DNA of 64,000 bases from Verrucomicrobiaceae bacterium (GTDB lineage Bacteria; Verrucomicrobiota; Verrucomicrobiia; Verrucomicrobiales; Verrucomicrobiaceae). Positions 51,116 to 59,881 of this stretch are shown piece after piece (positions within the stretch are counted from its first letter, which is position 1; every line of letters starts with the position of its first letter). The translations under genes were made by a program, and so were the position numbers. The stretch lies in the NCBI GenBank assembly GCA_016713245.1, contig JADJPM010000004.1, positions 1,302,001-1,366,000 on the forward strand, in the 5' to 3' direction. Under the pieces are notes generated by a model, which was given only the letters and a program-made list of their open reading frames with translations, was not told where the DNA came from and did no database searches.

Positions 51116-51238
51116 GGGGTGTGGTCTTTTGGGGGTGGGGTCGCGGCCTGAAACGCGGGCGCAGGGCTGAGATTGCAGGAAAATTCATGTCTTGCGGGGA
51201 AGGGCGGGGGATTCACTGTGGCTGCCACGCTTGAGACC

Positions 51239-51766
51239 ATGACTGATTGCTTTGCCCTGCTCGGGCTCCCACGCTCCGCCTCCCTCGATGAATCCCTGCT
51301 CCAGGCTGCCTGGCATGAGAAGAGCCGTGCCGCTCACCCGGACCATCCAGGCGGCAGCGCCACGCTCGCGGCGGAGATCAATGCGGCCTACGAGGCGCTC
51401 CTCGCGCCGGAAAAGCGGCTGAAACATCTGCTCGATCTCCATGCGGTGCCCTGGCGCACGATTCCGATCTCGGCGGAGATGATGTCGCTCTTTTCCCAGA
51501 TCGGTCCGCTGCTGCAAAAGGCCTCTGCCTTGGCCAAAAAGAAGCAGCAGGCTTCCTCGGCGCTCGCGAAGGCGCTGCTGGCGAATGAGGAAATGAGCCT
51601 GCGGGAGGCGCTGGAGGCGCTGGGAACCGAAATCGAGGCCAAACGCGAAGTGATTCTCTCCGCCCTGCCGGAGGAGCTTGAGTTGCTCCAGGTCGCTCAG
51701 GCCACGCTGGCCTATCTGGCGAAATGGCAGGCGCAGATTCGTGAGGCGCTGCTGGTGATGATGTGA
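51239..51766 (+). CDS. J-domain protein (HscB/DnaJ-like co-chaperone)
   Basis: ATG 51239 gives 175 residues. The N-terminal ~70 residues form a J domain with the HPD tripeptide at 33-35 (RAAHPDHPGG) and NAAYEALLAPEKRLKHLL. The C-terminal half is a helical coiled region (QKASALAKKKQQASSALAKALL). The overall layout resembles HscB, in which the J domain is followed by a three-helix bundle, but no iron-sulfur genes are near. A general J-domain co-chaperone for a DnaK-type Hsp70 is the safe call. It precedes the thymidylate kinase gene by about 70 bases and may share a transcript. Confidence 0.75.
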   Translation: MTDCFALLGLPRSASLDESLLQAAWHEKSRAAHPDHPGGSATLAAEINAAYEALLAPEKRLKHLLDLHAVPWRTIPISAEMMSLFSQIGPLLQKASALAKKKQQASSALAKALLANEEMSLREALEALGTEIEAKREVILSALPEELELLQVAQATLAYLAKWQAQIREALLVMM

Positions 51767-51839
51767 GCGGCGATAAATTCCTCTTGGCTTGCACGGCGCG
51801 TCTGGTTATCGGCGGATTCCACCTTTGTCCTCCCTGCTC

Positions 51840-52469
51840 GTGCCTGCTCCCACTCCCACCGGTTTTTTGCTCTCGTTTGAAGGCTCTGAAGGCTGCGGCA
51901 AATCCACGCAGATCCGCCTTTTGAAGGAGCGACTCGAAAAAGCGGGTCGCGAGGTCGTCGTGCTGCGTGAGCCGGGCGGCACGGAGATCGGCGAGAGCAT
52001 CCGGCATCTGCTCCAGCATGCGAAGGAAGGTCACGCGATGACGATGGAGACGGAACTGCTGCTTTTCGCTGCCAGCCGGGCGCAGATCGTGCGGGAGAAA
52101 ATCAGGCCGCTGATCGAAAGCGGGGCCTTTGTGATCCTCGACCGCTTCTTGGACTCGACGACGGTTTATCAAGGACACGCCCGTGGGCTGCCGCTGGAGA
52201 GTGTGAATGCGATCAATCGCTTCGCCATTGGCGGCACGCTGCCCCAGCTCACGATCCTGCTGGATCTCGATACGCCGACGGCTTGGCAGCGCATCCACGC
52301 CACGGGCCGGGAACTGGATCGCATGGAAAGCCAGCCTCCGGAGTTTTTTGAGAAGGTGCGGCAAGGCTACCTGCAACTCGCGGCGGCGGAGCCGGGCCGG
52401 ATCAAGGTGGTGGATGCGGGAGCCTCTCCGGAGGCGGTGCATGAGGCGATTTGGGCGCTTTTGGCATGA
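51840..52469 (+). CDS. tmk: Thymidylate kinase
   Basis: The protein phosphorylates dTMP to dTDP. From GTG 51840 it has 209 residues, the usual size. It shows the P-loop GSEGCGKST at 15-23, the dTMP-binding REPGGTEIGESIR, a FAASRAQIV motif and ILDRFLDSTTVYQGHARGL, where DRF replaces DRY/DRW as in many bacteria. The TTG at 51789 would add 17 unlikely residues. The LID-region RELDRME is present. The gene is upstream of the efflux adaptor gene with 58 bases between. Confidence 0.92.
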   Translation: MPAPTPTGFLLSFEGSEGCGKSTQIRLLKERLEKAGREVVVLREPGGTEIGESIRHLLQHAKEGHAMTMETELLLFAASRAQIVREKIRPLIESGAFVILDRFLDSTTVYQGHARGLPLESVNAINRFAIGGTLPQLTILLDLDTPTAWQRIHATGRELDRMESQPPEFFEKVRQGYLQLAAAEPGRIKVVDAGASPEAVHEAIWALLA

Positions 52470-52527
52470 AGCTGGCAGTAGCGTGGCTTGCGGGAAGGCT
52501 TTTTGAAGGCTCTAATCGCCCCAGCCC

Positions 52528-53490
52528 ATGAACCTCTTCTCACGTTTGCTCCGCTACCTGACCTTTGCCCTCGCGATTGCGGGTGTCTTCATGATGGGAC
52601 AGGTGATGAAGACGCTCCACGGCCAGGAGAAGCCCATTCCACCTCCACCGATTAGTCCGCCAGAAAAGCAGTCTGAGACGGATATCGGCGCGACGGGCAT
52701 TCTCGAAGCTCGCGATGAAAACGTGGCCATCGGCGTGCCGGGGCCTGGATTGGTCCAGGAGGTGAAAGTGGTGGTGAATCAGGCGGTGAAGAAAGGCGAT
52801 GCTTTGCTGCGACTGGATGATCGTGAGCTTCAGGCCTCCCTGCTGAGGCAAAAGGCCGCCGTGGCGGTCGCCGCAGCGAATTTGACTGTGGCGCAGGCGC
52901 AGCTCGCGAAGGTTCAAGACATGCTGGACCGCCTCAAATCGGTGCCGGATCAGCGGGCGATCAGCCAAGACGATCTGCGGAATCGTTCGAACGATGTGCT
53001 GGTGGCGAAAGCGCAGATGCTGGCAGCGGAGGCCCAACTCACGGCGGCGAAAGCGGAGGTGGAGCAGACGGAGTTGCTCGTGCAGCGTCTTACCGTGCTG
53101 GCCCCGCGAGATGGCACGATCCTTCAGGTGAACATTCGAGCTGGTGAGTATGCCTCGCCGCAGAATCGCCAGCCTGCGCTGGTTCTCGGCGACATTGCGG
53201 CGCTCCGGGTGCGGGCGGATGTGGATGAACAAAATGCCGTGAGCGTGGAAGTGGGCGGCAAAGCACGGGTTTCCTTGAAGGGCGACTCGGCGCGGAAGTT
53301 CGAAGCGAAATTCATCCGCGTGGAGCCTTATGTGATTCCGAAGGTTTCGCTCACCGGGGCCAGCACGGAGCGGGTGGACACGCGGGTGCTTCAGGTGATT
53401 TACGAGATCGTTTTACCCACTGACAAAGAGGCGCCGCAGCTCTATGTGGGCATGCAGGTGGATGTGAGCATCCCGCGAAAGAAAGAGTGA
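52528..53490 (+). CDS. HlyD/RND-type periplasmic adaptor protein
   Basis: The 320-residue protein has one N-terminal membrane anchor (LTFALAIAGVFMMGQVM) and a proline-rich linker. A split lipoyl/barrel-sandwich domain (TGILEARDENVAIGVPGPG ... VLAPRDGTILQVNIRAGEY) surrounds an alpha-helical hairpin (about 120-195; VAVAAANLTVAQAQLAKVQD), and a beta-barrel (LRVRADVDEQNA) follows. These are membrane-fusion proteins that link inner-membrane ABC or RND pumps to the outer membrane. No pump gene is in the window on this strand, so the partner is unknown. The gene converges with the M48 protease with only 6 bases between stops. Confidence 0.85.
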   Translation: MNLFSRLLRYLTFALAIAGVFMMGQVMKTLHGQEKPIPPPPISPPEKQSETDIGATGILEARDENVAIGVPGPGLVQEVKVVVNQAVKKGDALLRLDDRELQASLLRQKAAVAVAAANLTVAQAQLAKVQDMLDRLKSVPDQRAISQDDLRNRSNDVLVAKAQMLAAEAQLTAAKAEVEQTELLVQRLTVLAPRDGTILQVNIRAGEYASPQNRQPALVLGDIAALRVRADVDEQNAVSVEVGGKARVSLKGDSARKFEAKFIRVEPYVIPKVSLTGASTERVDTRVLQVIYEIVLPTDKEAPQLYVGMQVDVSIPRKKE

Positions 53491-53496
53491 GCTGGA

Positions 53497-54732
53497 TCAA
53501 ATGGCTTCCAAGGCCGCGAGACGCTGGCCGAGTGGCGGATGCGAGTAGTGCAGGGTCACGGTGAGAGGATGTGGCTGCGGATGGGCGAGGTTCTCGGTGG
53601 AGAGTTTTTTCAAGGCTGTCATCAGGGGAGCCGCGGTGCAGGCTTTGGCGGCAAAGGCATCGGCTTCAAACTCATGTTTCCGGCTCATGGCGCTGGAAAC
53701 CAGGCCGAGGAGCATGCCGAGAGGTTGATACAGCAGGCTGAAGAACAGCAGTCCGAGGCCGATGGGCTGGCCTTGAACGCCAAAAGCCGCAAAGAAGGCC
53801 GGTGACTTCAAGGCGAGGTGTAGCAGCCAGAACATCAAAGCCGATTCGGCGAGCCCGATGGCGATCTGCACGGGGACATGGCGCAGTTTGCAATGGCCGA
53901 TCTCATGGGCCAGCACGGCGAGGAGTTCTTCTTCGTTGTGCTTGTCGATCAAGGTGTCGAACAGGGCGATGCGCTTGGTTTTGCCAAAGCCAGCGAAGAA
54001 GGCATTCGCTTTCGAGGAGCGGCGGGAGCCATCCACGACGGAGACATCGGCCACCGGGAACTTCAAACGCTCGGCAAGACCCAGGATGGCGGTGCGCAGC
54101 GAGCCTTCACCGAGCGGCGTGAACTTCATAAACATCGGCATGAGCAGTCGTGGAGCCAGCCAGGCCATCAACAGACTGAAGCCCGAGACACAAAGCCATG
54201 CCCACAGGGCGGCGAGAGGTTGTGTTTGGAAGAACCAAAGGATCAAGGCCAGCAGCGGCACGCCAAGAACGAGCGTGAGGAGCATGCCTTTGACTCGATC
54301 CATGATGAACGTGCCGGGAGTAGTGCGATTGAAGCCAAACTCCGCCTCGACGCCGAAGGTGTCCCAGGCCTCGAAGGGCAGGGCGAGCAGGGTTTTCACC
54401 AGCACGACCACGCCGATGGCGGCGACGTTTGTCCAAAGCGTGCTCCAGCCTTGCTCGGCGAGCTTGGCGTCGATCCAGGCGAAGCCGCCGCTCCACCACA
54501 CGGCGATGAGCAGCGCGAGAAAAAAGGCATCGCGGATCAAATCGACGCGTGCCGACCTTCCGGCATACTCGGCGGCCTTTTTGATGGTTTCCTCATCAAA
54601 TACGCCTTTCAGCCTTTCCGGCAGGGGCAGACCGTATCGCGAGAGATTCAGCAGCGTGGCGATGAGATCGAGGTGGAAGACGCCGAGGATGGCGAGCAGG
54701 GCGGCGAGGAACCAGGGATTGGAAAGAGTCAT
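53497..54732 (-). CDS. M48 family (Ste24-like) membrane zinc metalloprotease
   Basis: ATG 54732 gives 411 residues. The first ~190 residues hold several membrane helices and AEFGFNRTTPGTFIMDRVKG, the Ste24-type N-terminal region. The catalytic motif HEIGH (His276, Glu277, His280) and third ligand in EFEADAFA are intact, as is SSKANAFFAGFGKTKRIALFDTLI. The C-terminus has the TLHYSHPPLGQRLAALE signature. Bacterial homologues act in membrane protein quality control. It is convergent with the efflux adaptor gene. Confidence 0.92.
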   Translation of the reverse strand: MTLSNPWFLAALLAILGVFHLDLIATLLNLSRYGLPLPERLKGVFDEETIKKAAEYAGRSARVDLIRDAFFLALLIAVWWSGGFAWIDAKLAEQGWSTLWTNVAAIGVVVLVKTLLALPFEAWDTFGVEAEFGFNRTTPGTFIMDRVKGMLLTLVLGVPLLALILWFFQTQPLAALWAWLCVSGFSLLMAWLAPRLLMPMFMKFTPLGEGSLRTAILGLAERLKFPVADVSVVDGSRRSSKANAFFAGFGKTKRIALFDTLIDKHNEEELLAVLAHEIGHCKLRHVPVQIAIGLAESALMFWLLHLALKSPAFFAAFGVQGQPIGLGLLFFSLLYQPLGMLLGLVSSAMSRKHEFEADAFAAKACTAAPLMTALKKLSTENLAHPQPHPLTVTLHYSHPPLGQRLAALEAI

Positions 54733-54810
54733 GAAGGGCAGGGGGCGCAAACAAAGCCGCCGATGGCTCTGGCGAGGCATCGGCGGCGTGCAAATGGGAA
54801 AGGGCTTGGC

Positions 54811-55380
54811 TTAGAAGCGAGGCTCAGGACAGGGCTTCCACTTGCGGTCGTAGCATTGATTGAGCTTGAGGGCGGTTTTCAGTTCCGCCGCCATTTTTTC
54901 AAGGGTTGGCAAGGTGGACTTGGTGAGCACGATTTCTCCCTTGGGATCCGTGATTTGAAGTGCCCAACCATCGTATTTGAAGCCGAACTTATACCCGGTG
55001 TCATCGTACTGCTGGGTGAGACTGGCACCTTCGGATTCCATCATCTGCCGTGGTGGGAGTGTGATGTCAAAATCATGAATCAGGGCGATCTGATAGGTGC
55101 CGCGCATGTTGGTGTGCTCATTAAACATCCAGAAAGTGGCCTTGTAGCCCATGTAGGCCTGCTGGGTGGTCGTATTCGTGAGCTTGATCTTTGGGGTGAC
55201 GACTTGGGTCTTGTCGTCAAAGTCCCCGCCTTTCACGCGGGAAGGCCGGGCGATCTGCACCTCCGGCTTCACGCCTTTCACAAAGGGGATTTTTGCCTCT
55301 TCGGCGAAAGATGCAGTGGTGAAAGCGACGGCCAGAGCGAGGCCGTTCAAAGCGCGGTGTAGAAGAGCATGCGTTTTCAT
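54811..55380 (-). CDS. Exported hypothetical protein, tandem paralogue A
   Basis: The 189-residue protein has a signal peptide (LNGLALAVAFTTASFA) and a mature beta-rich domain (PEVQIARPSRVKGGDFDDKTQVVTPKIKLTNTTTQ), ending in NQCYDRKWKPCPEP with two cysteines that may form a disulfide. I recognise no family. The next gene (55450-56025) is a clear paralogue in the same orientation. The conserved segments suggest a small extracellular or periplasmic beta-sandwich. Confidence 0.75.
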   Translation of the reverse strand: MKTHALLHRALNGLALAVAFTTASFAEEAKIPFVKGVKPEVQIARPSRVKGGDFDDKTQVVTPKIKLTNTTTQQAYMGYKATFWMFNEHTNMRGTYQIALIHDFDITLPPRQMMESEGASLTQQYDDTGYKFGFKYDGWALQITDPKGEIVLTKSTLPTLEKMAAELKTALKLNQCYDRKWKPCPEPRF

Positions 55381-55449
55381 GGTCGTTTGATTGGGTTGAG
55401 TCGGTGGTTAGCGGCGGAGGCGGCGTGCAAATGGGAAAATGTCTTGGCG

Positions 55450-56025
55450 TCAGTTGCGTGGCTCAGGGCAGGGCTTCCACTGGCGGTTGTAGCATTGATC
55501 GAGCTTCAGCGTCTTGATGAGGTCGGCTTGCTTCTCCAAGGAAGCGGCGGTGGACTTCGTCAGGACGACCTCGCCTTTCGGATCGGTCACTTGAATGACC
55601 CAGGTGCCATACTTCCAGCCCCATTTGATGCCGTTTTCGTCGTAAGTTGCGCGGGCGCTGCCGGCCTCCGTCTCCATGAATTGCTTGGGTGGCAGGGTGA
55701 TGTCAAATTTGTGCTCGAGCACCACCTTTGAGGTGCCACGTTCCGCCACGCTGTCGATTAAAAGAAGGAAGAGGGCCTTGTAGCCGATGTAACCTTGCTG
55801 GGGGGTGGTGTTGGTGATTTTGATCTTCGGTTCGATGATCTGGGTCTTGTTGTCGAAATCACCGCCTTGATTGCGGTCCACTTTGGATGGCCGGGCGATT
55901 TGCACTTCAATCTTGGCGCCTTGAGCAAAGCGGACTTTCGCCTCTTCGGCACGACAGGAAACGGTCAGAGGGAGGGCTGCGAAGCCCGCGACGACCACCG
56001 ACATCAGCATGGACGGGAATTTCAT
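55450..56025 (-). CDS. Exported hypothetical protein, tandem paralogue B
   Basis: ATG 56025 gives 191 residues with a signal peptide (SMLMSVVVAGFAALPLTVSC; a Cys is near the cleavage site, so a lipoprotein is possible). It aligns throughout with its neighbour (VQIARPSKV, GGDFDNKTQIIEPKIKITNTTPQQ, DITLPPKQFME, DPKGEVVLTKST, QCYNRQWKPCPEP). The similarity continues into the 3' flank (TTTCCCATTTGCACGCCGCC after both stop codons), so a tandem duplication produced the pair. Confidence 0.75.
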   Translation of the reverse strand: MKFPSMLMSVVVAGFAALPLTVSCRAEEAKVRFAQGAKIEVQIARPSKVDRNQGGDFDNKTQIIEPKIKITNTTPQQGYIGYKALFLLLIDSVAERGTSKVVLEHKFDITLPPKQFMETEAGSARATYDENGIKWGWKYGTWVIQVTDPKGEVVLTKSTAASLEKQADLIKTLKLDQCYNRQWKPCPEPRN

Positions 56026-56099
56026 GGCAATTGAACGTTGAACGGCGCGGATGCTCTCAGGAAATTTTCCAAAGAGCAATATCAAAGTTCAGCGGTCGC

Positions 56100-57500
56100 T
56101 CATAGCCCGACGCTGCCATAGCCCTGACCGCGAGAGCAGATGCGGTGGAGGTGGGAACAGACTTCGTGAGCGGCGATGGTGCCGGATTTCGGGAAGGCAT
56201 CGAAGTCCCCGATGAGCACGGGCCAGTCGCCGGTGTCTTCGGGAATGCGGCCGTGGCTGCCTTTGACGAGGCTGGCATCGATGGGGATGACATCCATGAG
56301 CATGCGGAGGCCGAGGGACTTTTGCAGGAGCTTCCAGGCGATCTTGAGCTTCGGATACTTGATCGTGGGATCGATGAAGAGCTCGGCGGGGTCGTAGCCG
56401 CACTTGCGATGGATGTCCACGCAGCGGGCGAAGTCGGGTGCCTTGGCGTCGTCCATCCAGTAGTAGTAGGTGAACCAGCTTTTCGCATCGGAAACGGCCA
56501 CGAGATCGCCGCTGCGCGGGTGATTGAGGCCGGCGAGGTGTTTTTCCATCTTGCCGAGCACCTGAGCGACGCCGGGCGTGGCTTCGAGCACGCTGCGGAC
56601 TTGTGGGAGAATGTCCGGATCGTTCACATACACATGGGCGAGCTGGTGATCGGCGATGGCAAAGGCCTTCGAGCCGCCGAGATCGAGTGTTTCGAGGCCG
56701 AGCTCGTCTTTGATGGAGAGCCAGCCTTTTTCGCGGAAGACGCGGTTGAGATGCACGGGCTGCTCGACGTTCGTGATGCCATACTCGGAGAGCAGGACGA
56801 CCTTGATGTTTCGCTTCTCGTAAAAGCGGATGAGATCACCGACGACGTTGTCGATCTGCCGGAGGTCGAAACGGATTTTCTCCATGTCGAGGCCCACGCG
56901 TTGCAGGTTGTAATCGAGGTGCGGCAGGTAAACGAGGCTGAGGCTGGGCCAGTGCTTCTCTTCGATCCATTTGGCGCTCTCGGCGATCCAGATGGAGGAT
57001 TTGATGTCGCTGCCGGGGCCCCAGAAGCTGCGGAAAGGGAAGGTGCCGAGATCTTTTTTGATGCGTTCACGCAGCGGCATCGGCTGGGTGTGGATATCGA
57101 AGACCTTTCGACCATCCGCCGGGTAAAGGGGTCGCGGTGTGATGGCGATGTCCGCGGTGGAATGCATGTTGTACCACCAGAAGAGCTTGGCGCAGGTGAA
57201 CTCCGGCTCGATGCGGCGGAGAGACTCCCAAAGCTTTTCGCCATGCATGAGCTGCTCGGGCTGCTTCCAGAAGCGGTGCTCGGCATATTCGCGATCATAC
57301 CAGCCATTGGCGACCGCGCCGTGGTCACGCGGCATTTTGCCCGTGAGATAGGTGGCCTGTGCCGTGCAGGTCACGGCGGGCACCACGGGCTCGATGGTGG
57401 CGATGCGGTTCCGCTCCAGAAAGGCCCGAATCGCGGGCGTGTACTCGCCGATGAGCCTGCTGGTGAGGCCGACGACGTTCAGGATGGCGGTGCGTTGCAT
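56100..57500 (-). CDS. Alkaline-phosphatase-superfamily phosphodiesterase/nucleotide pyrophosphatase
   Basis: The 466-residue protein shows the type I phosphodiesterase/nucleotide pyrophosphatase layout: catalytic Thr region VVPAVTCTAQATYLTGKMPRDHG, metal-ligand segments YLPHLDYNLQRVGLD and VVLLSEYGITNV, and DIHRKCGYDP towards the end. ATG 57500 opens directly into the domain (TAILNVVGLTSRLIGEYTP), without a signal peptide, so it is likely cytoplasmic. The substrate may be a nucleotide sugar or nucleotide-activated lipid. The upstream sequence contains a simple repeat of GTTTCAAG-type units (57508-57540). Its nearest neighbour upstream is the DUF3307-like gene, 70 bases away on the same strand. 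Confidence 0.82.
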   Translation of the reverse strand: MQRTAILNVVGLTSRLIGEYTPAIRAFLERNRIATIEPVVPAVTCTAQATYLTGKMPRDHGAVANGWYDREYAEHRFWKQPEQLMHGEKLWESLRRIEPEFTCAKLFWWYNMHSTADIAITPRPLYPADGRKVFDIHTQPMPLRERIKKDLGTFPFRSFWGPGSDIKSSIWIAESAKWIEEKHWPSLSLVYLPHLDYNLQRVGLDMEKIRFDLRQIDNVVGDLIRFYEKRNIKVVLLSEYGITNVEQPVHLNRVFREKGWLSIKDELGLETLDLGGSKAFAIADHQLAHVYVNDPDILPQVRSVLEATPGVAQVLGKMEKHLAGLNHPRSGDLVAVSDAKSWFTYYYWMDDAKAPDFARCVDIHRKCGYDPAELFIDPTIKYPKLKIAWKLLQKSLGLRMLMDVIPIDASLVKGSHGRIPEDTGDWPVLIGDFDAFPKSGTIAAHEVCSHLHRICSRGQGYGSVGL

Positions 57501-57570
57501 CGGGAGGCAGTTTCAAGTTTCGGGTTTCATGTTTCAAGTGCCTCGGAACCTGCGACTTGATACCTGAAAC

Positions 57571-57954
57571 TCACCAAAAGGCCGCAGCGGCCACATAGGA
57601 CGCCTTGCAGCCGAAATGCAGGAGCTGGTCCTGATTGAAGCTGGTGTAGCCCTCGCACTTCACCACGTCGATGAGGAAGTGCAGCACGAATTCGATGCAG
57701 GCGAGGATCACGCAGCCGGTGATGAACCACACGGCCGCAGCGTGCAGCAGGCAATGGGAGGTCATGCAAATGATCCAGATGCTCGGCGGGCGAGCGGGAT
57801 CGGCACGCTGGATGAGGAACTGGCGATTTTTGCACGAAGCGAGGAATTCGCCCTGCAAAGGGTAATCCATCAACGCATGCCCGATGGCGAGCAGGAAGAA
57901 GATTTGCACAGCCGTGGCCCAGTCGTGCGCGGGAAATGGCAGAAGGCCATCCAT
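57571..57954 (-). CDS. DUF3307-like membrane protein
   Basis: The 127-residue protein has three or four hydrophobic segments and the DUF3307-like histidine/aspartate pattern (FFLLAIGHALMDYPLQGEFLA; SHCLLHAAAVWFITG; CIEFVLHFLIDVVKCEG). Function is unknown. It stands between the phosphodiesterase and cNMP-binding genes on the same strand, with short gaps of 70 and 22 bases, so an operon of three is likely. Confidence 0.75.
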   Translation of the reverse strand: MDGLLPFPAHDWATAVQIFFLLAIGHALMDYPLQGEFLASCKNRQFLIQRADPARPPSIWIICMTSHCLLHAAAVWFITGCVILACIEFVLHFLIDVVKCEGYTSFNQDQLLHFGCKASYVAAAAFW

Positions 57955-57976
57955 GCGTAATGCGGCGGCGGATGGA

Positions 57977-58432
57977 TCAGGCGCTGTAGAAGGAGGCGAT
58001 CTTCTCGTTCACCGTGCGGAGGCGATGGGCGATGGTGCGACCGATACCGATGAGCAGCCAGGCTGCGGAGCGGGGATACTCATTGATGTAGCCTTCGAGG
58101 TTGCCGCCGTCGATGCGCCAGACCTGGGAGAATTCCACGGCGGTGACGGTGGCCGAGGCCACGTTGGGGTCGAGGAGATTGATTTCGCCGAGGGTCTCAC
58201 CCTTCTGCACGGGGCCGAGGAGTACCTTGTGACCGCCGCGCATGGCGGTGGCGTGGAATTTCCCGGAGACGACGAAGAACAGGCTGCTCTGCTGCATGCC
58301 TTCCTCGATCAGATGCTGACCGGGCTGCACGGGGAGGAACTCGCCGTAGCCGCTGAGGATGTCGCGATCTTCATCGCCGAGAGGTTCGAGGATGCCCTGA
58401 GCGGGCAGTTGCGGAGTGGAGAGGGTGCTCAT
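57977..58432 (-). CDS. Cyclic-nucleotide-binding domain protein
   Basis: ATG 58432 gives 151 residues consisting almost entirely of one cNMP-binding fold (LSGYGEFLPVQPGQHLIEEGMQ, LFFVVSGKFHAT, VQKGETLGEINLLDPNVASATVTA). The phosphate-binding cassette GEINLLDPNVASATV is close to the canonical FGExAL...R(S/T)A pattern but lacks the Arg, so cAMP or cGMP binding is uncertain. There is no DNA-binding domain; the protein may be a regulatory subunit. It diverges from the DUF1501 gene at 58519 with 86 bases between. Confidence 0.8.
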   Translation of the reverse strand: MSTLSTPQLPAQGILEPLGDEDRDILSGYGEFLPVQPGQHLIEEGMQQSSLFFVVSGKFHATAMRGGHKVLLGPVQKGETLGEINLLDPNVASATVTAVEFSQVWRIDGGNLEGYINEYPRSAAWLLIGIGRTIAHRLRTVNEKIASFYSA

Positions 58433-58518
58433 GCAGGTGGGGAAGGAAAAATTCCGCGCCTTTCTAGGCTGTCTTGCCTCAAATGGCAAGCCCTCAAACG
58501 CCCCGGCAAGAGCCGTGG

Positions 58519-59880
58519 ATGCCGGCCCGTAGGTTCCGCGTGCTTTCCATTTATTCCCAACCTCAACGCGGCTTCTGCGATGGTGTCTCGCGCCGCAACT
58601 TCCTCCGCATCGGCGGCCTCGCCATGGGCGGCCTCTCTTTAAATGACGTGTTGCGGGCGGAGGCAGCGCAAAAATCTCCCGGCCGCCACAAGGCCGTCAT
58701 CATGGTCTTCCTGCCTGGCGGCCCGCCGCAGCAGGATATGTGGGACATGAAGCCCGATGCGCCCAGCGAAGTGCGTGGCGAGTTCAAACCGATCCACACG
58801 AACGTCGATGGCATTCAGCTCTGCGAGCATCTGCCGCGACTGGCCAAAATGATGGACAAATGCACGCTCATCCGCTCCATCGCGGACTCGGAGGGCCGTC
58901 ACGATGCCTTCCAATGCATGACCGGCCGGCCCACCAAAGGCCAGCCGCCCGGTGGTTGGCCTTCGCTTGGTTCCTGCGTTTCACGTCTTCAAAGCTCCGT
59001 CACGCCCTCGATGCCGCCTTTTGTCGGGCTCGCTCCGAAGATGGGCCACATGCCCTGGGCAGACAATGGCGTGCCTGGCTTTCTCGGCATCGCCAATGCG
59101 CCGTTTCAGCCCAATCGCGAGGCGGGAACCGGCGACATGGAATTGAAGGGCATCTCGCTCGACCGTCTCCACGACCGCAAGGCGCTCCTCGCCAGCTTTG
59201 ACTCCATGCGCCGCGACATCGACGCCAGTGGCCTCATGAGCGGCGTGGATGTGTTTCACGAGCAGGCGCTCAATGTGCTCACGAGCCCCAAACTCGTGCA
59301 GGCCCTCGATTTGAGCCGCGAGGACCCGCGACTCGTCGAACGCTATGGCAAAGGCGAGAACCGCAACCGCGATGACGGCGGCCCACGACTCACAAGCCAC
59401 TTCCTCGCCGCTCGCCGACTGGTGGAAGCGGGCGCAAGGGTCGTCACGCTCGCTTTCAGCCGCTGGGATTACCACTCGAACAACTTCGGCCAGCTCCGCG
59501 AGGATCTGCCGCTGCTCGATGCGGGACTCTCCGCGCTCATCACCGATCTTCACGAGCGTGGCATGGATCAGGACGTGTCCGTCATCTGCTGGGGCGAGTT
59601 TGGCCGCACGCCCACCATCAATCCCAAAGCAGGCCGCGATCACTGGCCGCGAGTGAATAGCGCTCTGCTCGCCTGTGGCGGCATGCGCCATGGCCAGGTC
59701 ATCGGTGCCACCGACAAGATCGCCGCCGAGCCCACCGACCGCCCCGTGGCCTTCGGTGAAGTCTTTGCCACGCTGTATCGTCAGCTCGGGATCGATGTGA
59801 CCAAGGTCACGCTTCACGACCACGCCGGCAGGCCGCAGTACCTCGTCGATTCGCATCTACCGATGCCGGAGTTGATCTGA
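58519..59880 (+). CDS. DUF1501 family protein, Tat-type signal
   Basis: From ATG 58519 the protein is 453 residues (ATG 58486 would add 11). A Tat-like signal lies unusually far in (GVSRRNFLRIGGLAMGGLS, from residue ~23). The DUF1501 core reads VIMVFLPGGPPQQDMWDMKP, SEGRHDAFQCMTGRP, GGWPSLGSCVSRLQS, SVICWGEFGRTPTINPKAGR and SALLACGGMRHGQV. It is a third subtype, distinct from the other three in this window, and stands alone, without a cytochrome or DUF1800 partner. It ends one base before the convergent aminotransferase stop. Confidence 0.88.
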   Translation: MPARRFRVLSIYSQPQRGFCDGVSRRNFLRIGGLAMGGLSLNDVLRAEAAQKSPGRHKAVIMVFLPGGPPQQDMWDMKPDAPSEVRGEFKPIHTNVDGIQLCEHLPRLAKMMDKCTLIRSIADSEGRHDAFQCMTGRPTKGQPPGGWPSLGSCVSRLQSSVTPSMPPFVGLAPKMGHMPWADNGVPGFLGIANAPFQPNREAGTGDMELKGISLDRLHDRKALLASFDSMRRDIDASGLMSGVDVFHEQALNVLTSPKLVQALDLSREDPRLVERYGKGENRNRDDGGPRLTSHFLAARRLVEAGARVVTLAFSRWDYHSNNFGQLREDLPLLDAGLSALITDLHERGMDQDVSVICWGEFGRTPTINPKAGRDHWPRVNSALLACGGMRHGQVIGATDKIAAEPTDRPVAFGEVFATLYRQLGIDVTKVTLHDHAGRPQYLVDSHLPMPELI

Positions 59881-59881
59881 A

